A DNA stretch of 64,000 bases from Actinokineospora auranticolor (lineage in GTDB: Bacteria; Actinomycetota; Actinomycetes; Mycobacteriales; Pseudonocardiaceae): contig NZ_PTIX01000016.1 of NCBI RefSeq assembly GCF_002934265.1, positions 1-64,000 on the forward strand. The letters run 5' to 3'. A program made the translations under genes and the position numbers. The notes below the pieces were generated by a model that saw only the letters and a list, made by a program, of their open reading frames with translations, did not search any database and had not been told where the DNA came from. Below are positions 33,720 to 41,601 of this stretch, one piece after another. How positions within the stretch are numbered: the stretch's first letter is position 1; every line of letters begins with the position of its first letter.

Positions 33720-36599
33720 ATGAGTGTGGTGAGCGGGACGAAACCGTCGTGGGGGCCGGTCATTCCGGACATCGTGGGCCGCGACGAGGAGTCGGGGCTG
33801 TTGCGCTCGGCGCTCGCGGCGGCCCGGCGGGGCCGCGGCTCCGCGGTGTTCCTGGTCGGCGAGGCGGGTCTGGGCAAGACGCGGTTGCTGCGCGACATCG
33901 CGGGCGCGGCCGGGCGGTCGGTGGTGGCGCGGGGTCGGGCCACGACCCCGACGGCCCAGTTCCGCGCCCTGTCGGAGGCGTTGTCGTCGGTGCTGCGGCA
34001 CGGCGCCGTCCTCGACGACGCCGACCTCGCCCCCTATCGGTCCACTTTGTCCCGTTTGGTCCCCGCTTGGCGCGCGCACCGGGTCCCCGGCGCCGACGAC
34101 TCGCCCGCGGTCCTCGCCGAGGCCGTGCTGCGGCTGCTGCGCCTGCTCGGCGCGGACCACGGCTGCCTGCTGGCGCTGGACGACCTGCACGACGCCGACG
34201 CGGACACCCTCGCCGTCGTGGACTACCTCGTCGACAACCTCGCCGAGGAGCCGGTGCTGCTGGTGGGCACGCTCCGACCCGACCCCGGCCCGGCGGTCGA
34301 CCTGGCGAGGGCGGCGGGCAGGCGCGGCGTCGCGACCGGGCTCGAGCTGTCCCATTTGGCCGATGACGACGTGCGGCTGCTGGTGGCGGGCTGCGTCGGG
34401 CTGGACCGCGCCGATCCGACGGTGGTCGAGCTGGCCCGGCTGGTCGCCGACGGCGAGGGCAACCCCTTCTACGTGGAGGAACTGCTCGCCGAAGCCATCG
34501 GCGGGGGACCGGGGCGCGCGGACCTCGCACGCGGTCGCGGCCCGGGCGTACCCGCCGCGGTGCTGTCCTCCGTCGCCTCCCGCGCCGACCGGCTCGGACC
34601 GGACGGGCCGCGGGTCCTGCGCGCGGCGGCGGTGTTCGGCAGGCGCTTCCCGGCCGAGCTGGTCCCCGGCGTCGCGGGTGTGGACGAGGCCGTCCTGCTC
34701 GACGTGCTGCGCGCCGCGATCGGGGCCCGCCTCGTCGTCCCCGTCGACGGCGGCTACGCGTTCCGGCACGCGCTCACCGCCGACGCGCTGCGGGCGGGCC
34801 TGCTGCCGCACGAGCACGCCGCGCTGGCCGCCCGCGCCGCGCGGGTGGTCGAACAGGCCCACCCCGACCTGCCCGACGACTGGTGCTTGCTCGCGCAACG
34901 ACTCTGGGAACGCGCGGGCGACACCACCCGGGCCGCCGAACTGCTGGCCACGGCGGGCCGCCGCGCGGCGGGCCACGGCGGCCTCGGCACCGCCATCACC
35001 CTGCTGGAACGCGCCCTCGACCTGGGTGCCCCCGCCGACCCCGCGCCGGTCCTGGCTCCCCTGCTCGACGCCCTCGTCGCGGCGGGCGAGGTCGTCCGCG
35101 CCGCCGACCTGGGCAGCCGGTTCACCACCCGCGCCGACCCCGACGCCCAGGCGGGCGTGCACCTGCGCCTGGCCCGCGCCGCCGCGGCGGCGGGCCGGTG
35201 GGAGGTCGGCCGACGCGAGCTGGACCGCGCCCGGGCGCTCCCCGCCGTGGCCGACCCGGAGTTCGCGGTGCGCGCCGACGTGGTCGCCGCGCAGCTGGCG
35301 TTCACCGACCCCGCGCCCGGGCGGCTGGCCGACGCCGAGGCCCTGGCGGGCCGCGCGCTGCGCGGCGCGACCAGGGCGGGCCTGCCGGACGCCGCGTGCG
35401 AGGCGCTGGAGATCCTGGGTACCTGTGTCCGAGTTCGCGATCTGGACGAGGCCGAGTCCCTGTTCACCCGGGCGCTGGACCTGGCCGACCGGCACGGCCT
35501 GGTCCTCTGGCGGATCCGCCTGCTGTTCGACCTCGGCGCCCACGCCGGTATCCGGTCGGGCGACCCGACCGCCCTGGTCGCGGCGCACGACGCCGCCCTG
35601 ACGGCGGGCGCGTTGGTGACCGCGTTGGACATCGCCGCCGAGTTGGCCGTGGTCAACCTGACCCGCGGCGACCACGCCGCCGCCGAGAAGGGCGCCCACG
35701 ACTGCGCGGAGACCGCCCGCAGGCTGCGCCTCGGCGACATGACCCGGACCGCCACGGGCCTGCGCGTCTGCGTCAGCGCCCACCGCGGCGACCGCCCCAC
35801 GACGATGACCCTGCTCGACGACTACACCCGCCTCGGCGGCGCGGACTGCGACTTCACCTCCGCGCTCTGGGGCTTCGGGATGGCCTTCTGCTCGCTGCTG
35901 GAGGAGGACCGCCCCCGGGCCATGGCCGAGTTCGACCTCGCGGCCGCGGCCGAGGCGGACCGGCCACCCCAGTTCGTGTCCTACGCGCACGGCCCGCGCG
36001 TGTTCCTGTCCGTCCTCTCCGCAACCGCGGTCGACGCGACCGCCATCCGCGCGTCGGCCAGTGGGCAGGCCCGGTGGAACCGCGTGTTCCTGGCCGCCGC
36101 CGACGCCGTCGTGGCCGCGCGGGACGGCCGGTACCGGGAGGTCGAGCGCCACCTCGCCGACTTCGAGGCGGCCGCCGAGCCGTACCCGCCCGCCCGCCAC
36201 CTGTGCCTGCGCCTGCTGGCCGAGCCCGCCGCGGCGGGCGGCTGGGGCGACCCCGCCCGCTGGCTGCGGGAGGCGGAGGCCTACTTCCACGCCTTCCCCG
36301 CGCCCCGGGTGGCCGCCGCCGCGCGCGGCCTGCTGCGGAGCGCGGGCGAGTCCGTGCGGCAACGCAGGCGCGGGACCGACGCGGTCCCGGCCGAACTGCG
36401 GCTCGCGGGCGTGACCGCGCGGGAATACGACGTCCTGGTCCTGATAGGGCAACGCATGACCAACCGCGAAATCAGCGAACGCCTATTCCTCTCGCGGCGC
36501 ACGATCGATACCCACGTTTCGAACCTATTGGCCAAAACGGGCCAACCCGACCGGTTCGCCATGATCGCGAGATACGCCGAGGACCTGGCTCCCCGTTGA
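33720..36599 (+). CDS. LAL-type LuxR-family transcriptional regulator (AAA ATPase)
   Basis: A 959-residue regulator. The N-terminal AAA/STAND domain has Walker A GEAGLGKTRL near residue 45 and a Walker B-like LLALDDLHDADADTL near 150. A long helical TPR-like middle (about 350-850) follows. The C-terminal LuxR helix-turn-helix, at about 890-955, reads LTAREYDV-like TAREYDVLVLIGQRMTNRE, ISERLFLSRRTIDTHVSN and LLAKTG. LAL regulators are large activators of metabolic and antibiotic genes. It sits 10 kb from the aminoglycoside cluster with unrelated genes between, so a link is only possible. ATG 33720 follows AGGGGAGGG. Confidence 0.88.
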   Translation: MSVVSGTKPSWGPVIPDIVGRDEESGLLRSALAAARRGRGSAVFLVGEAGLGKTRLLRDIAGAAGRSVVARGRATTPTAQFRALSEALSSVLRHGAVLDDADLAPYRSTLSRLVPAWRAHRVPGADDSPAVLAEAVLRLLRLLGADHGCLLALDDLHDADADTLAVVDYLVDNLAEEPVLLVGTLRPDPGPAVDLARAAGRRGVATGLELSHLADDDVRLLVAGCVGLDRADPTVVELARLVADGEGNPFYVEELLAEAIGGGPGRADLARGRGPGVPAAVLSSVASRADRLGPDGPRVLRAAAVFGRRFPAELVPGVAGVDEAVLLDVLRAAIGARLVVPVDGGYAFRHALTADALRAGLLPHEHAALAARAARVVEQAHPDLPDDWCLLAQRLWERAGDTTRAAELLATAGRRAAGHGGLGTAITLLERALDLGAPADPAPVLAPLLDALVAAGEVVRAADLGSRFTTRADPDAQAGVHLRLARAAAAAGRWEVGRRELDRARALPAVADPEFAVRADVVAAQLAFTDPAPGRLADAEALAGRALRGATRAGLPDAACEALEILGTCVRVRDLDEAESLFTRALDLADRHGLVLWRIRLLFDLGAHAGIRSGDPTALVAAHDAALTAGALVTALDIAAELAVVNLTRGDHAAAEKGAHDCAETARRLRLGDMTRTATGLRVCVSAHRGDRPTTMTLLDDYTRLGGADCDFTSALWGFGMAFCSLLEEDRPRAMAEFDLAAAAEADRPPQFVSYAHGPRVFLSVLSATAVDATAIRASASGQARWNRVFLAAADAVVAARDGRYREVERHLADFEAAAEPYPPARHLCLRLLAEPAAAGGWGDPARWLREAEAYFHAFPAPRVAAAARGLLRSAGESVRQRRRGTDAVPAELRLAGVTAREYDVLVLIGQRMTNREISERLFLSRRTIDTHVSNLLAKTGQPDRFAMIARYAEDLAPR

Positions 36600-36751
36600 T
36601 CGCTTTGGGGGTCGGGGGGAGTCCGGGTAGGGCGGCACCGGAGCCAGGGGCAGAATACGCGCGAATCGGACGAATGCCGCCGAAACTCCCCGGATCGACT
36701 GAATGTCGCGGGTCTGGGGACTGAGACAACCCTCAACCGGTAGTCTGACGC

Positions 36752-36790
36752 CCCTAGGGGAAATGTACCCCTGTCGTTGGATGTACAGGA
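36752..36790 (+). promoter_or_regulatory. Nested inverted repeats upstream of the DUF2156 membrane gene
   Basis: The palindrome CCCCTAGGGG (36751-36760), the repeat AGGGG-N7-CCCCT (36756-36772) and CCTGT-N10-ACAGG (36770-36789) overlap, so they cannot all form at once. They lie 30-65 bp before the chosen start. They could be an operator or alternative 5'-leader hairpins; no known class is recognised. Confidence 0.35.
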
Positions 36791-36816
36791 CGCCCTTGTC
36801 AACAACACTTTCTCCC

Positions 36817-38979
36817 ATGAACCAAGCACCGACGGCGATCACGCCGGGCGCGGGTGGGCGCCTGCGCCGCACGGCCGCCGTACTCCGGCGGCGCGTGCCC
36901 TTCACCAGCGCCGTCGTGCTCGCGATGCTCGTGCTGGCGGTGGCCACCGGGGCGCTCTGGGACGCCGCCGAGGACCGCGCGGCCTACCCGTTCGTCGCCT
37001 ACGGCGTGCCCTCGATGGAGGCGGGCCGATGGTGGACGATGCTCACCGGGCCGTTCTTCGCGGTCGTCCCCTGGTACTACCTGCCGATGGTCGGCAGCTT
37101 CGCGCTGCTCGCGGGGTTCGCCGAGTGGCAACTGGGGACGCGGCGCGCGATGGCCGTCACGATCGGCGGCCAGTTCGCGTCCGTGTGCGTCGCCACCGTG
37201 TTCCTCGCGCTGTGCCGCGACTCGGGCTGGGAGTGGGCCGAGCGCCTCGGCGGCACCCTCGACGTCGGGTTCTCCGGCGGCGCGCTGGCCGCGGTCGCGG
37301 TCGCGAGCGGCACGCTGCGCGCGCCGTGGCGGCTGCGCCTGCGGGCCGGGCTGTGCGTCTACGCCGCGGCGACGATCATCTACGTCGGCACCCTCGCCGA
37401 CCTGGTGCACTTCTTCGCCCTGGCGATGGCGATCCCGCTGAGCAAGCGGCTGGTGGGCAGGCGCTGGGTGCCGGACCTGGTCGGGCCGAACGTGCGGGAG
37501 TGGCGGCTGCTGGCCGTCGCCTGCCTGCTGCTGCTCACCACCGCCGAGTTCCTCATGTACTTCGTGCCCGGCACCGGCCCCTTCGGCTCCGACGACGGGG
37601 TGTCGCTGACCGGACCGGAACTGGCCGTGCTGCTGGTGATCGTGGTGCCCGTGCTCAACGGCCTGCGCAAGGGCAGCCGGTTCGCCTGGTTCTGGGCGGT
37701 CGCGCTGTCGGCGTTCATCGCGCTGGAGGGCGTCGTGCTCGCCACCCTGATCGTGGTGGCGGACGTGCTCGGCGGCGACTACGACACCGTGGGCCTGCCG
37801 CTCTTCTTCGTGGACAACTTCCTGTGGACCGTCGAGCTGGTCGTCCTGCTCGCGGGCAGGCACGCCTTCCGGGCGCGGTCCCGCCGCTGGGCCCGGCGCC
37901 ACCCCCAAGCGCACGGCGCGGCCCTGGCCCGCACGCTGCTCGGGCGGCACGGCGGCAGCACGCTGTCGTGGATGACGACCTGGCCCAGCAACAGCTACTT
38001 CGTCCGCGAGGACGGCCGCTCCTACCTCGCCTTCCGCCGCCACGCCGGGGTCGCCATCGCGCTCGGTGACCCGATCGCCCCCGACGGCACCGCGGCCGCC
38101 ACGGTCACCGAGTTCGCCGCCATGTGCGACAACTCCAGCCTGGTGCCCTGCGTGTTCTCGGCGACCGAGTCGACGCTGGCCGCGACCCGCGCGCTGGGCT
38201 GGCGGCACGTCCAGGTGGCCGAGGACAACGTGCTCGACCTGACCGACCTCGAGTTCCGCGGCAAGGCCTGGCAGGACGTCCGGACGGCGTTGAACCACGC
38301 CGCCAAGCAGGGCGTCGAGTTCCGCCTGGTCCGGCTGGTCGACCAGCCGGAACCCGTCCTCACCCAGGTCCGCGCGCTGTCGCGGGAGTGGATGGCGGGC
38401 AAGGCCATGCCGGAGATGGGCTTCACCCTGGGCGGTCTGGCCGAGGCCATGGACCCGGCCACCCGGGTCGGTCTCGCGGTCGACGCCGAGGGCACCGTGC
38501 ACGGTGTGACGTCGTGGCTGCCGGTGCACACCGGCGACGGCCAGATCAGCGGCTGGACCCTCGACATCATGCGCCGCGGCGCCCACGGCTTCCGCCCGGT
38601 GATGGAGTTCCTGATCGCCTCGGCCTGCCTGGCCTTCCGCGCGGAGGGCGCCCGGTTCGTGTCCCTCTCGGGGGCGCCGCTGGCCCGCAGCCGCGAGTGC
38701 GGGCCGGGTCGGGTCATCGAGCGGGCGCTGGAGTCCCTGGGCAAGGTCATGGAGCCGCACTACGGGTTCCGCTCGCTGCACGCCTTCAAGGCCAAGTTCC
38801 AGCCGCACCGCGTCCCCCTCTACCTGGCCTACCGCGACGAGGCCGACCTGCCCCGGATCGGCCTGGCGCTGAGCCGCGCGTACCTGCCGGACATCCGGCT
38901 CCGCGAGCTGACCCGGCTGGCCCGCAGGCTGTCCAAGGGCGACCAGGCGGTGCGTCCGCGGACCCCGGCCATCTCCTGA
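36817..38979 (+). CDS. Multi-pass membrane protein with MprF-like DUF2156 C-terminal domain
   Basis: 720 residues. The N-terminal half (about 30-360) holds about ten membrane helices, the first six in a rhomboid-like layout (e.g. YLPMVGSFALLAGFAEWQL, GGTLDVGFSGGALAAVAV), although no Ser-His protease pair stands out. The C-terminal half (about 380-700) is a DUF2156/GNAT-like aminoacyl-phospholipid synthase domain: SNSYFVREDGRSYLAFRR, VAIALGDPIAPDG, DIMRRGAHGFRPVMEFLI and HYGFRSLHAFKAKFQPHR. MprF-type enzymes transfer lysine or alanine from tRNA to phosphatidylglycerol and lower sensitivity to cationic antibiotics. ATG 36817 lacks a good SD; in-frame ATGs at 36763 and 36781 are alternatives. 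Confidence 0.75.
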   Translation: MNQAPTAITPGAGGRLRRTAAVLRRRVPFTSAVVLAMLVLAVATGALWDAAEDRAAYPFVAYGVPSMEAGRWWTMLTGPFFAVVPWYYLPMVGSFALLAGFAEWQLGTRRAMAVTIGGQFASVCVATVFLALCRDSGWEWAERLGGTLDVGFSGGALAAVAVASGTLRAPWRLRLRAGLCVYAAATIIYVGTLADLVHFFALAMAIPLSKRLVGRRWVPDLVGPNVREWRLLAVACLLLLTTAEFLMYFVPGTGPFGSDDGVSLTGPELAVLLVIVVPVLNGLRKGSRFAWFWAVALSAFIALEGVVLATLIVVADVLGGDYDTVGLPLFFVDNFLWTVELVVLLAGRHAFRARSRRWARRHPQAHGAALARTLLGRHGGSTLSWMTTWPSNSYFVREDGRSYLAFRRHAGVAIALGDPIAPDGTAAATVTEFAAMCDNSSLVPCVFSATESTLAATRALGWRHVQVAEDNVLDLTDLEFRGKAWQDVRTALNHAAKQGVEFRLVRLVDQPEPVLTQVRALSREWMAGKAMPEMGFTLGGLAEAMDPATRVGLAVDAEGTVHGVTSWLPVHTGDGQISGWTLDIMRRGAHGFRPVMEFLIASACLAFRAEGARFVSLSGAPLARSRECGPGRVIERALESLGKVMEPHYGFRSLHAFKAKFQPHRVPLYLAYRDEADLPRIGLALSRAYLPDIRLRELTRLARRLSKGDQAVRPRTPAIS

Positions 38980-39110
38980 GGTGTCCACACGGGACCGGTG
39001 CGCGAACGTCGTCGAGTAGGGCGACCTCCCGCGGTTCCAGGACGAGTCGATCGCCCAGGAAGAGGGCGAGCGGCGGAGTCTGTCGTGGACAGTCCACTGT
39101 GGACCAGTGA

Positions 39111-39137
39111 CGGGCCAGGGCGAATCGCCCTGGCCCG
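39111..39137. terminator. Bidirectional terminator hairpin
   Basis: The inverted repeat CGGGCCAGGGCGA with its complement lies between the convergent DUF2156 gene and the epoxide hydrolase. It is 13 bp per arm with essentially no spare loop, so about 11 pairs would form. Confidence 0.7.
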
Positions 39138-39152
39138 TCGTGCTTTCCGGGC

Positions 39153-40265
39153 TCAGGTCAGGGCGGTGAAGAAGGCGCGGATGTCGCCCGCGACGAGCTC
39201 CGGGACCTCCAGGGCGGCGAAGTGGCCGCCGTGGTCGAAGCGGCTCCAGTGGACGATGGCGCTGTTGTCGCGCTCGGCGAAGGCCTTGATGGTCTGGAAG
39301 TCGTCGGCGAAGACGGCGACGCCGGTGGGGGCGGCGTTGACCGCGGTGGACTCAGGGGCCTCGGCGTTCTCGTAGTACGAGCGGGTCATCCCCGCGGCGG
39401 CGTTGGCGAACCAGGCCACCGAGACCTCCAGCAGCACCGCCTCCAGCGGGACCAGCGAGGTGCCGTTGCCGAAGGAGGTGAACAGCTCGCTGTAGGCGAG
39501 CAGGCCGAGCGGGGAGTCGCTGAGACCGGCGGCGACGGTCTGCGGACGGCTGGCGTTCATCGTGTTGTAGCCGCCGACCTTCTGGAACCACTTCATGTGT
39601 TCGAGCCCGGCGTAGTCGCTCGGCTCCAGGCGCTCGAACTCGGCGGGGTCGCCGGAGGGAAAGGAGAACAGCTGCAGCACGTGCAGCCCGAGGAAGCCCT
39701 CCGGGGCGAGCAGGCCCAGCTCGCGGGCGATGACCGCGCCCTGGTCGGAGCCGTGCGCGCCGTAGCTGTCGTAGCCGAGTCGGCGCATGAGGGTGTCGTA
39801 GGCGCGGGCGGTGCGGGCCGAGTTCCAGCCGGACTCGGTGACGGGGGTGGAGAAGCCGAAGCCAGGGGCGTCCGGGATGACCAGGTTGAACGCCTGGCCC
39901 TCGGCCGGGTTCGCGAGCTGCTCGACCATACCCAGGTAGTCGACCGACGAGCCCGGGTAGGTGTGCAGGAGCAGCAGCGGGGTCGCGTCCGGGTGGGGCG
40001 AGGTGACGTGGATGAAGTGGATCGGCTGGCCGTCCACGTCGGTGACGAAGTGCGGGTGCGCGTTGATCCGCTCCTCGGCGGCCCGCCAGTCGAACGCCCG
40101 CCACGCCGCCACGGCCTCGCGCAGGTAGTGGTTGGGGGTGCCGGTCGCCCAGTCGTCGCCGGGGGCGGGCTGGGGGAGGCGGGTGCGGGCCAGTCGGTCG
40201 GTCAGGTCGTCCAGCTCGGCCTGGGCGATCTCGACGCGGAAGGGGCGGATGCTCGTGTTCGTCAT
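39153..40265 (-). CDS. Epoxide hydrolase (EHN-domain, alpha/beta fold)
   Basis: 370 residues. The N-terminal EHN domain (RPFRVEIAQAELDDLTDRL, ... RLPQPAPGDDW) precedes an alpha/beta hydrolase fold. The oxyanion HTYPGS loop, the nucleophile Asp in AHGSDQGAVIA (about 180) and the catalytic His in FDHGGHFAALEVPE near the end are all present. Such enzymes hydrolyse epoxides to diols. Divergent from a WYL regulator at 40322; the 56-bp gap contains a perfect inverted repeat, so that regulator probably controls it. ATG 40265. Confidence 0.88.
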   Translation of the reverse strand: MTNTSIRPFRVEIAQAELDDLTDRLARTRLPQPAPGDDWATGTPNHYLREAVAAWRAFDWRAAEERINAHPHFVTDVDGQPIHFIHVTSPHPDATPLLLLHTYPGSSVDYLGMVEQLANPAEGQAFNLVIPDAPGFGFSTPVTESGWNSARTARAYDTLMRRLGYDSYGAHGSDQGAVIARELGLLAPEGFLGLHVLQLFSFPSGDPAEFERLEPSDYAGLEHMKWFQKVGGYNTMNASRPQTVAAGLSDSPLGLLAYSELFTSFGNGTSLVPLEAVLLEVSVAWFANAAAGMTRSYYENAEAPESTAVNAAPTGVAVFADDFQTIKAFAERDNSAIVHWSRFDHGGHFAALEVPELVAGDIRAFFTALT

Positions 40266-40287
40266 GGCGGTAACGCTAGAGTGCCTA

Positions 40288-40306
40288 TAGGAACGTTTAC
40301 TTCCTA
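40288..40306. promoter_or_regulatory. Operator-like inverted repeat TAGGAA-N7-TTCCTA
   Basis: A perfect 6-bp-arm palindrome in the 56-bp gap between divergent epoxide-hydrolase and WYL-regulator genes, overlapping where both promoters must be. Probable binding site of the WYL regulator (autoregulation and control of the hydrolase). Confidence 0.6.
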
Positions 40307-40321
40307 ATTGACGGAGGACCG

Positions 40322-41266
40322 GTGGCCGATACCCCGGCACGGCTGCTCGCCCTGCTGTCGCTGCTGCAATCCCGGCCGGTGTGGAGCGGCACCGAGCTGG
40401 CCGAACGCCTCGGTGTCACGACCCGGACCGTCCGCGCCGACATCGAACGGCTGCGCGGCCTCGACTACCCCGTGCACGCCACCCGGGGCGCCACCGGCGG
40501 TTACCGGCTCGGCGCGGGCGGGAAGCTGCCGCCCCTGCTGCTCGACGACGAGGAAGCGGTCGCGGTGGCCATCGGGCTGCGCGCGGGACGCGGCATCGCG
40601 GGTATCGAGGCGGCGAGCGGTCGCGCGCTGGCCAAGCTCGAACAGGTCCTGCCCCCGCGCCTGCGGCCCGCGGTCGAGGCGGTGACCTCGGCCGTCGACC
40701 ACGCCCCTGAGAACACCGCCACCGACGCCCCCGACCCCGAGGTCGACCCGGAGGTGCTGCGGGCCGTCGCCACCGCCATCCACGCCGTCGAGCACTTCCG
40801 CTTCGACTACGACGACACCCCGCGCCTGGTCGAGCCCTACCGCCTGCTGGCCTGGCAGCGCCGCTGGTACCTCGTCGCCCGCGACCCCGCGACCGGCGAG
40901 TGGGACGTCTACCGGGCGGACCGGGTCAGCCCGCGCATGCGCACCCACCGCCGCTTCGCCCCGACCCCGATCGCCGACGGCGACTACACCGCCTTCGCCA
41001 TGCGCCGGGTGGCCAGCAGCGGGTGGAACGTGCACGCCCGACTCCGGGTCGACGCCCCGGCCGAGGCGGTGCTGGCCCGGATCAACCCGGCTGTCGGGGT
41101 CGTGGAGGCCGTGGACGCGACCACGTCCGTCCTGGTCACCGGGGCGGACTCGCTGGAGACGGTGGCCGTGTTCGCGGGCCTGCTCGGCCTGGACTTCACG
41201 GTCGAGTCCCCGGCCGGACTGCGCCCCCTGCTGCGCACCCTGGCCGAGCGCTACGCCCGCGCCTGA
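40322..41266 (+). CDS. WYL-domain (DeoR-like HTH) transcriptional regulator
   Basis: 314 residues. The N-terminal winged HTH_11 domain reads ELAERLGVTTRTVRADIER, then the wing GATGGYRLGAGG. A WYL ligand-binding domain at about 155-215 contains YDDTPRLVEPYRLLAWQRR and WYLVARDPATGEW. A WCX-type C-terminal extension ends LRTLAERYARA. WYL domains sense nucleic-acid or small ligands. GTG 40322 has ACGGAGGA upstream. Divergent from the epoxide hydrolase it likely regulates. Confidence 0.88.
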   Translation: MADTPARLLALLSLLQSRPVWSGTELAERLGVTTRTVRADIERLRGLDYPVHATRGATGGYRLGAGGKLPPLLLDDEEAVAVAIGLRAGRGIAGIEAASGRALAKLEQVLPPRLRPAVEAVTSAVDHAPENTATDAPDPEVDPEVLRAVATAIHAVEHFRFDYDDTPRLVEPYRLLAWQRRWYLVARDPATGEWDVYRADRVSPRMRTHRRFAPTPIADGDYTAFAMRRVASSGWNVHARLRVDAPAEAVLARINPAVGVVEAVDATTSVLVTGADSLETVAVFAGLLGLDFTVESPAGLRPLLRTLAERYARA

Positions 41267-41305
41267 CCCGATCGGCGCCGCGTCGGGATAGGGTGGGAGC
41301 GCAGC

Positions 41306-41484
41306 TGGTTCGACCGCCGTCCCAGGGGTGGCGGTCGAGGCAAGAGGGAACCCGGTGGGAATCCGGGACTGCCCCGCAGCGGTGAGTGGGAACGACCGCC
41401 GTCAACCAAGCACTGGGCGCGAGCCCGGGAAGCGACGGCCAGTAGGCACGAGTGTGGCGCCCGCGAGTCCGAAGACCTGCCGGC
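41306..41484 (+). promoter_or_regulatory. Cobalamin riboswitch upstream of metE
   Basis: All hallmark elements are in order: GGGAACCCGGTGGGAATCCGG (paired segment and conserved loop; 41349-41369), the invariant box ACTGCCCCGCAGCGGTGAG just after it, AGCCCGGGAAGCGACGGCC near 41423-41441, and the closing GAGTCCGAAGACCTGCCGG at 41466-41484. This is the B12 aptamer. When adenosylcobalamin or methylcobalamin is bound, expression of the B12-independent enzyme downstream should fall. Confidence 0.93.
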
Positions 41485-41487
41485 CGC

Positions 41488-41509
41488 GCGCCCCGCGACC
41501 GCGGGGCGC
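41488..41509 (+). terminator. GC hairpin after the riboswitch aptamer (expression platform)
   Basis: A 9-bp perfect stem (GCGCCCCGC with GCGGGGCGC) and a GACC loop directly after the aptamer, about 90 bp before metE. No U-tract; it may be a terminator or may alternate with the aptamer's closing stem. Confidence 0.5.
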
Positions 41510-41601
41510 TGGCCGAGACCTCGCGGGTGGGTCGTGCCGGACCGGGGTGGTTTGGCGCGCGCTCCTCGCGCGGTCCACGTGGACTCGCGAAGGAGAGCCC
41601 C

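Noticed and set aside
33672-36452. A 926-residue open frame on the minus strand
   Set aside because: Lies wholly opposite the LuxR regulator, which has clear Walker and HTH motifs; the antisense has none.
33720-36599. LAL regulator as the pathway-specific activator of the aminoglycoside cluster
   Set aside because: It is separated from the cluster by more than 10 kb of unrelated genes; there is no sequence evidence for a link.
37080-37330. Active rhomboid protease in the DUF2156 protein
   Set aside because: The helix layout is suggestive, but no GxSG serine with partner His could be identified with confidence.
36799-38988. A 729-residue open frame on the minus strand
   Set aside because: Antisense of the DUF2156 membrane protein; Gln/His/Arg-rich, no fold-like pattern.
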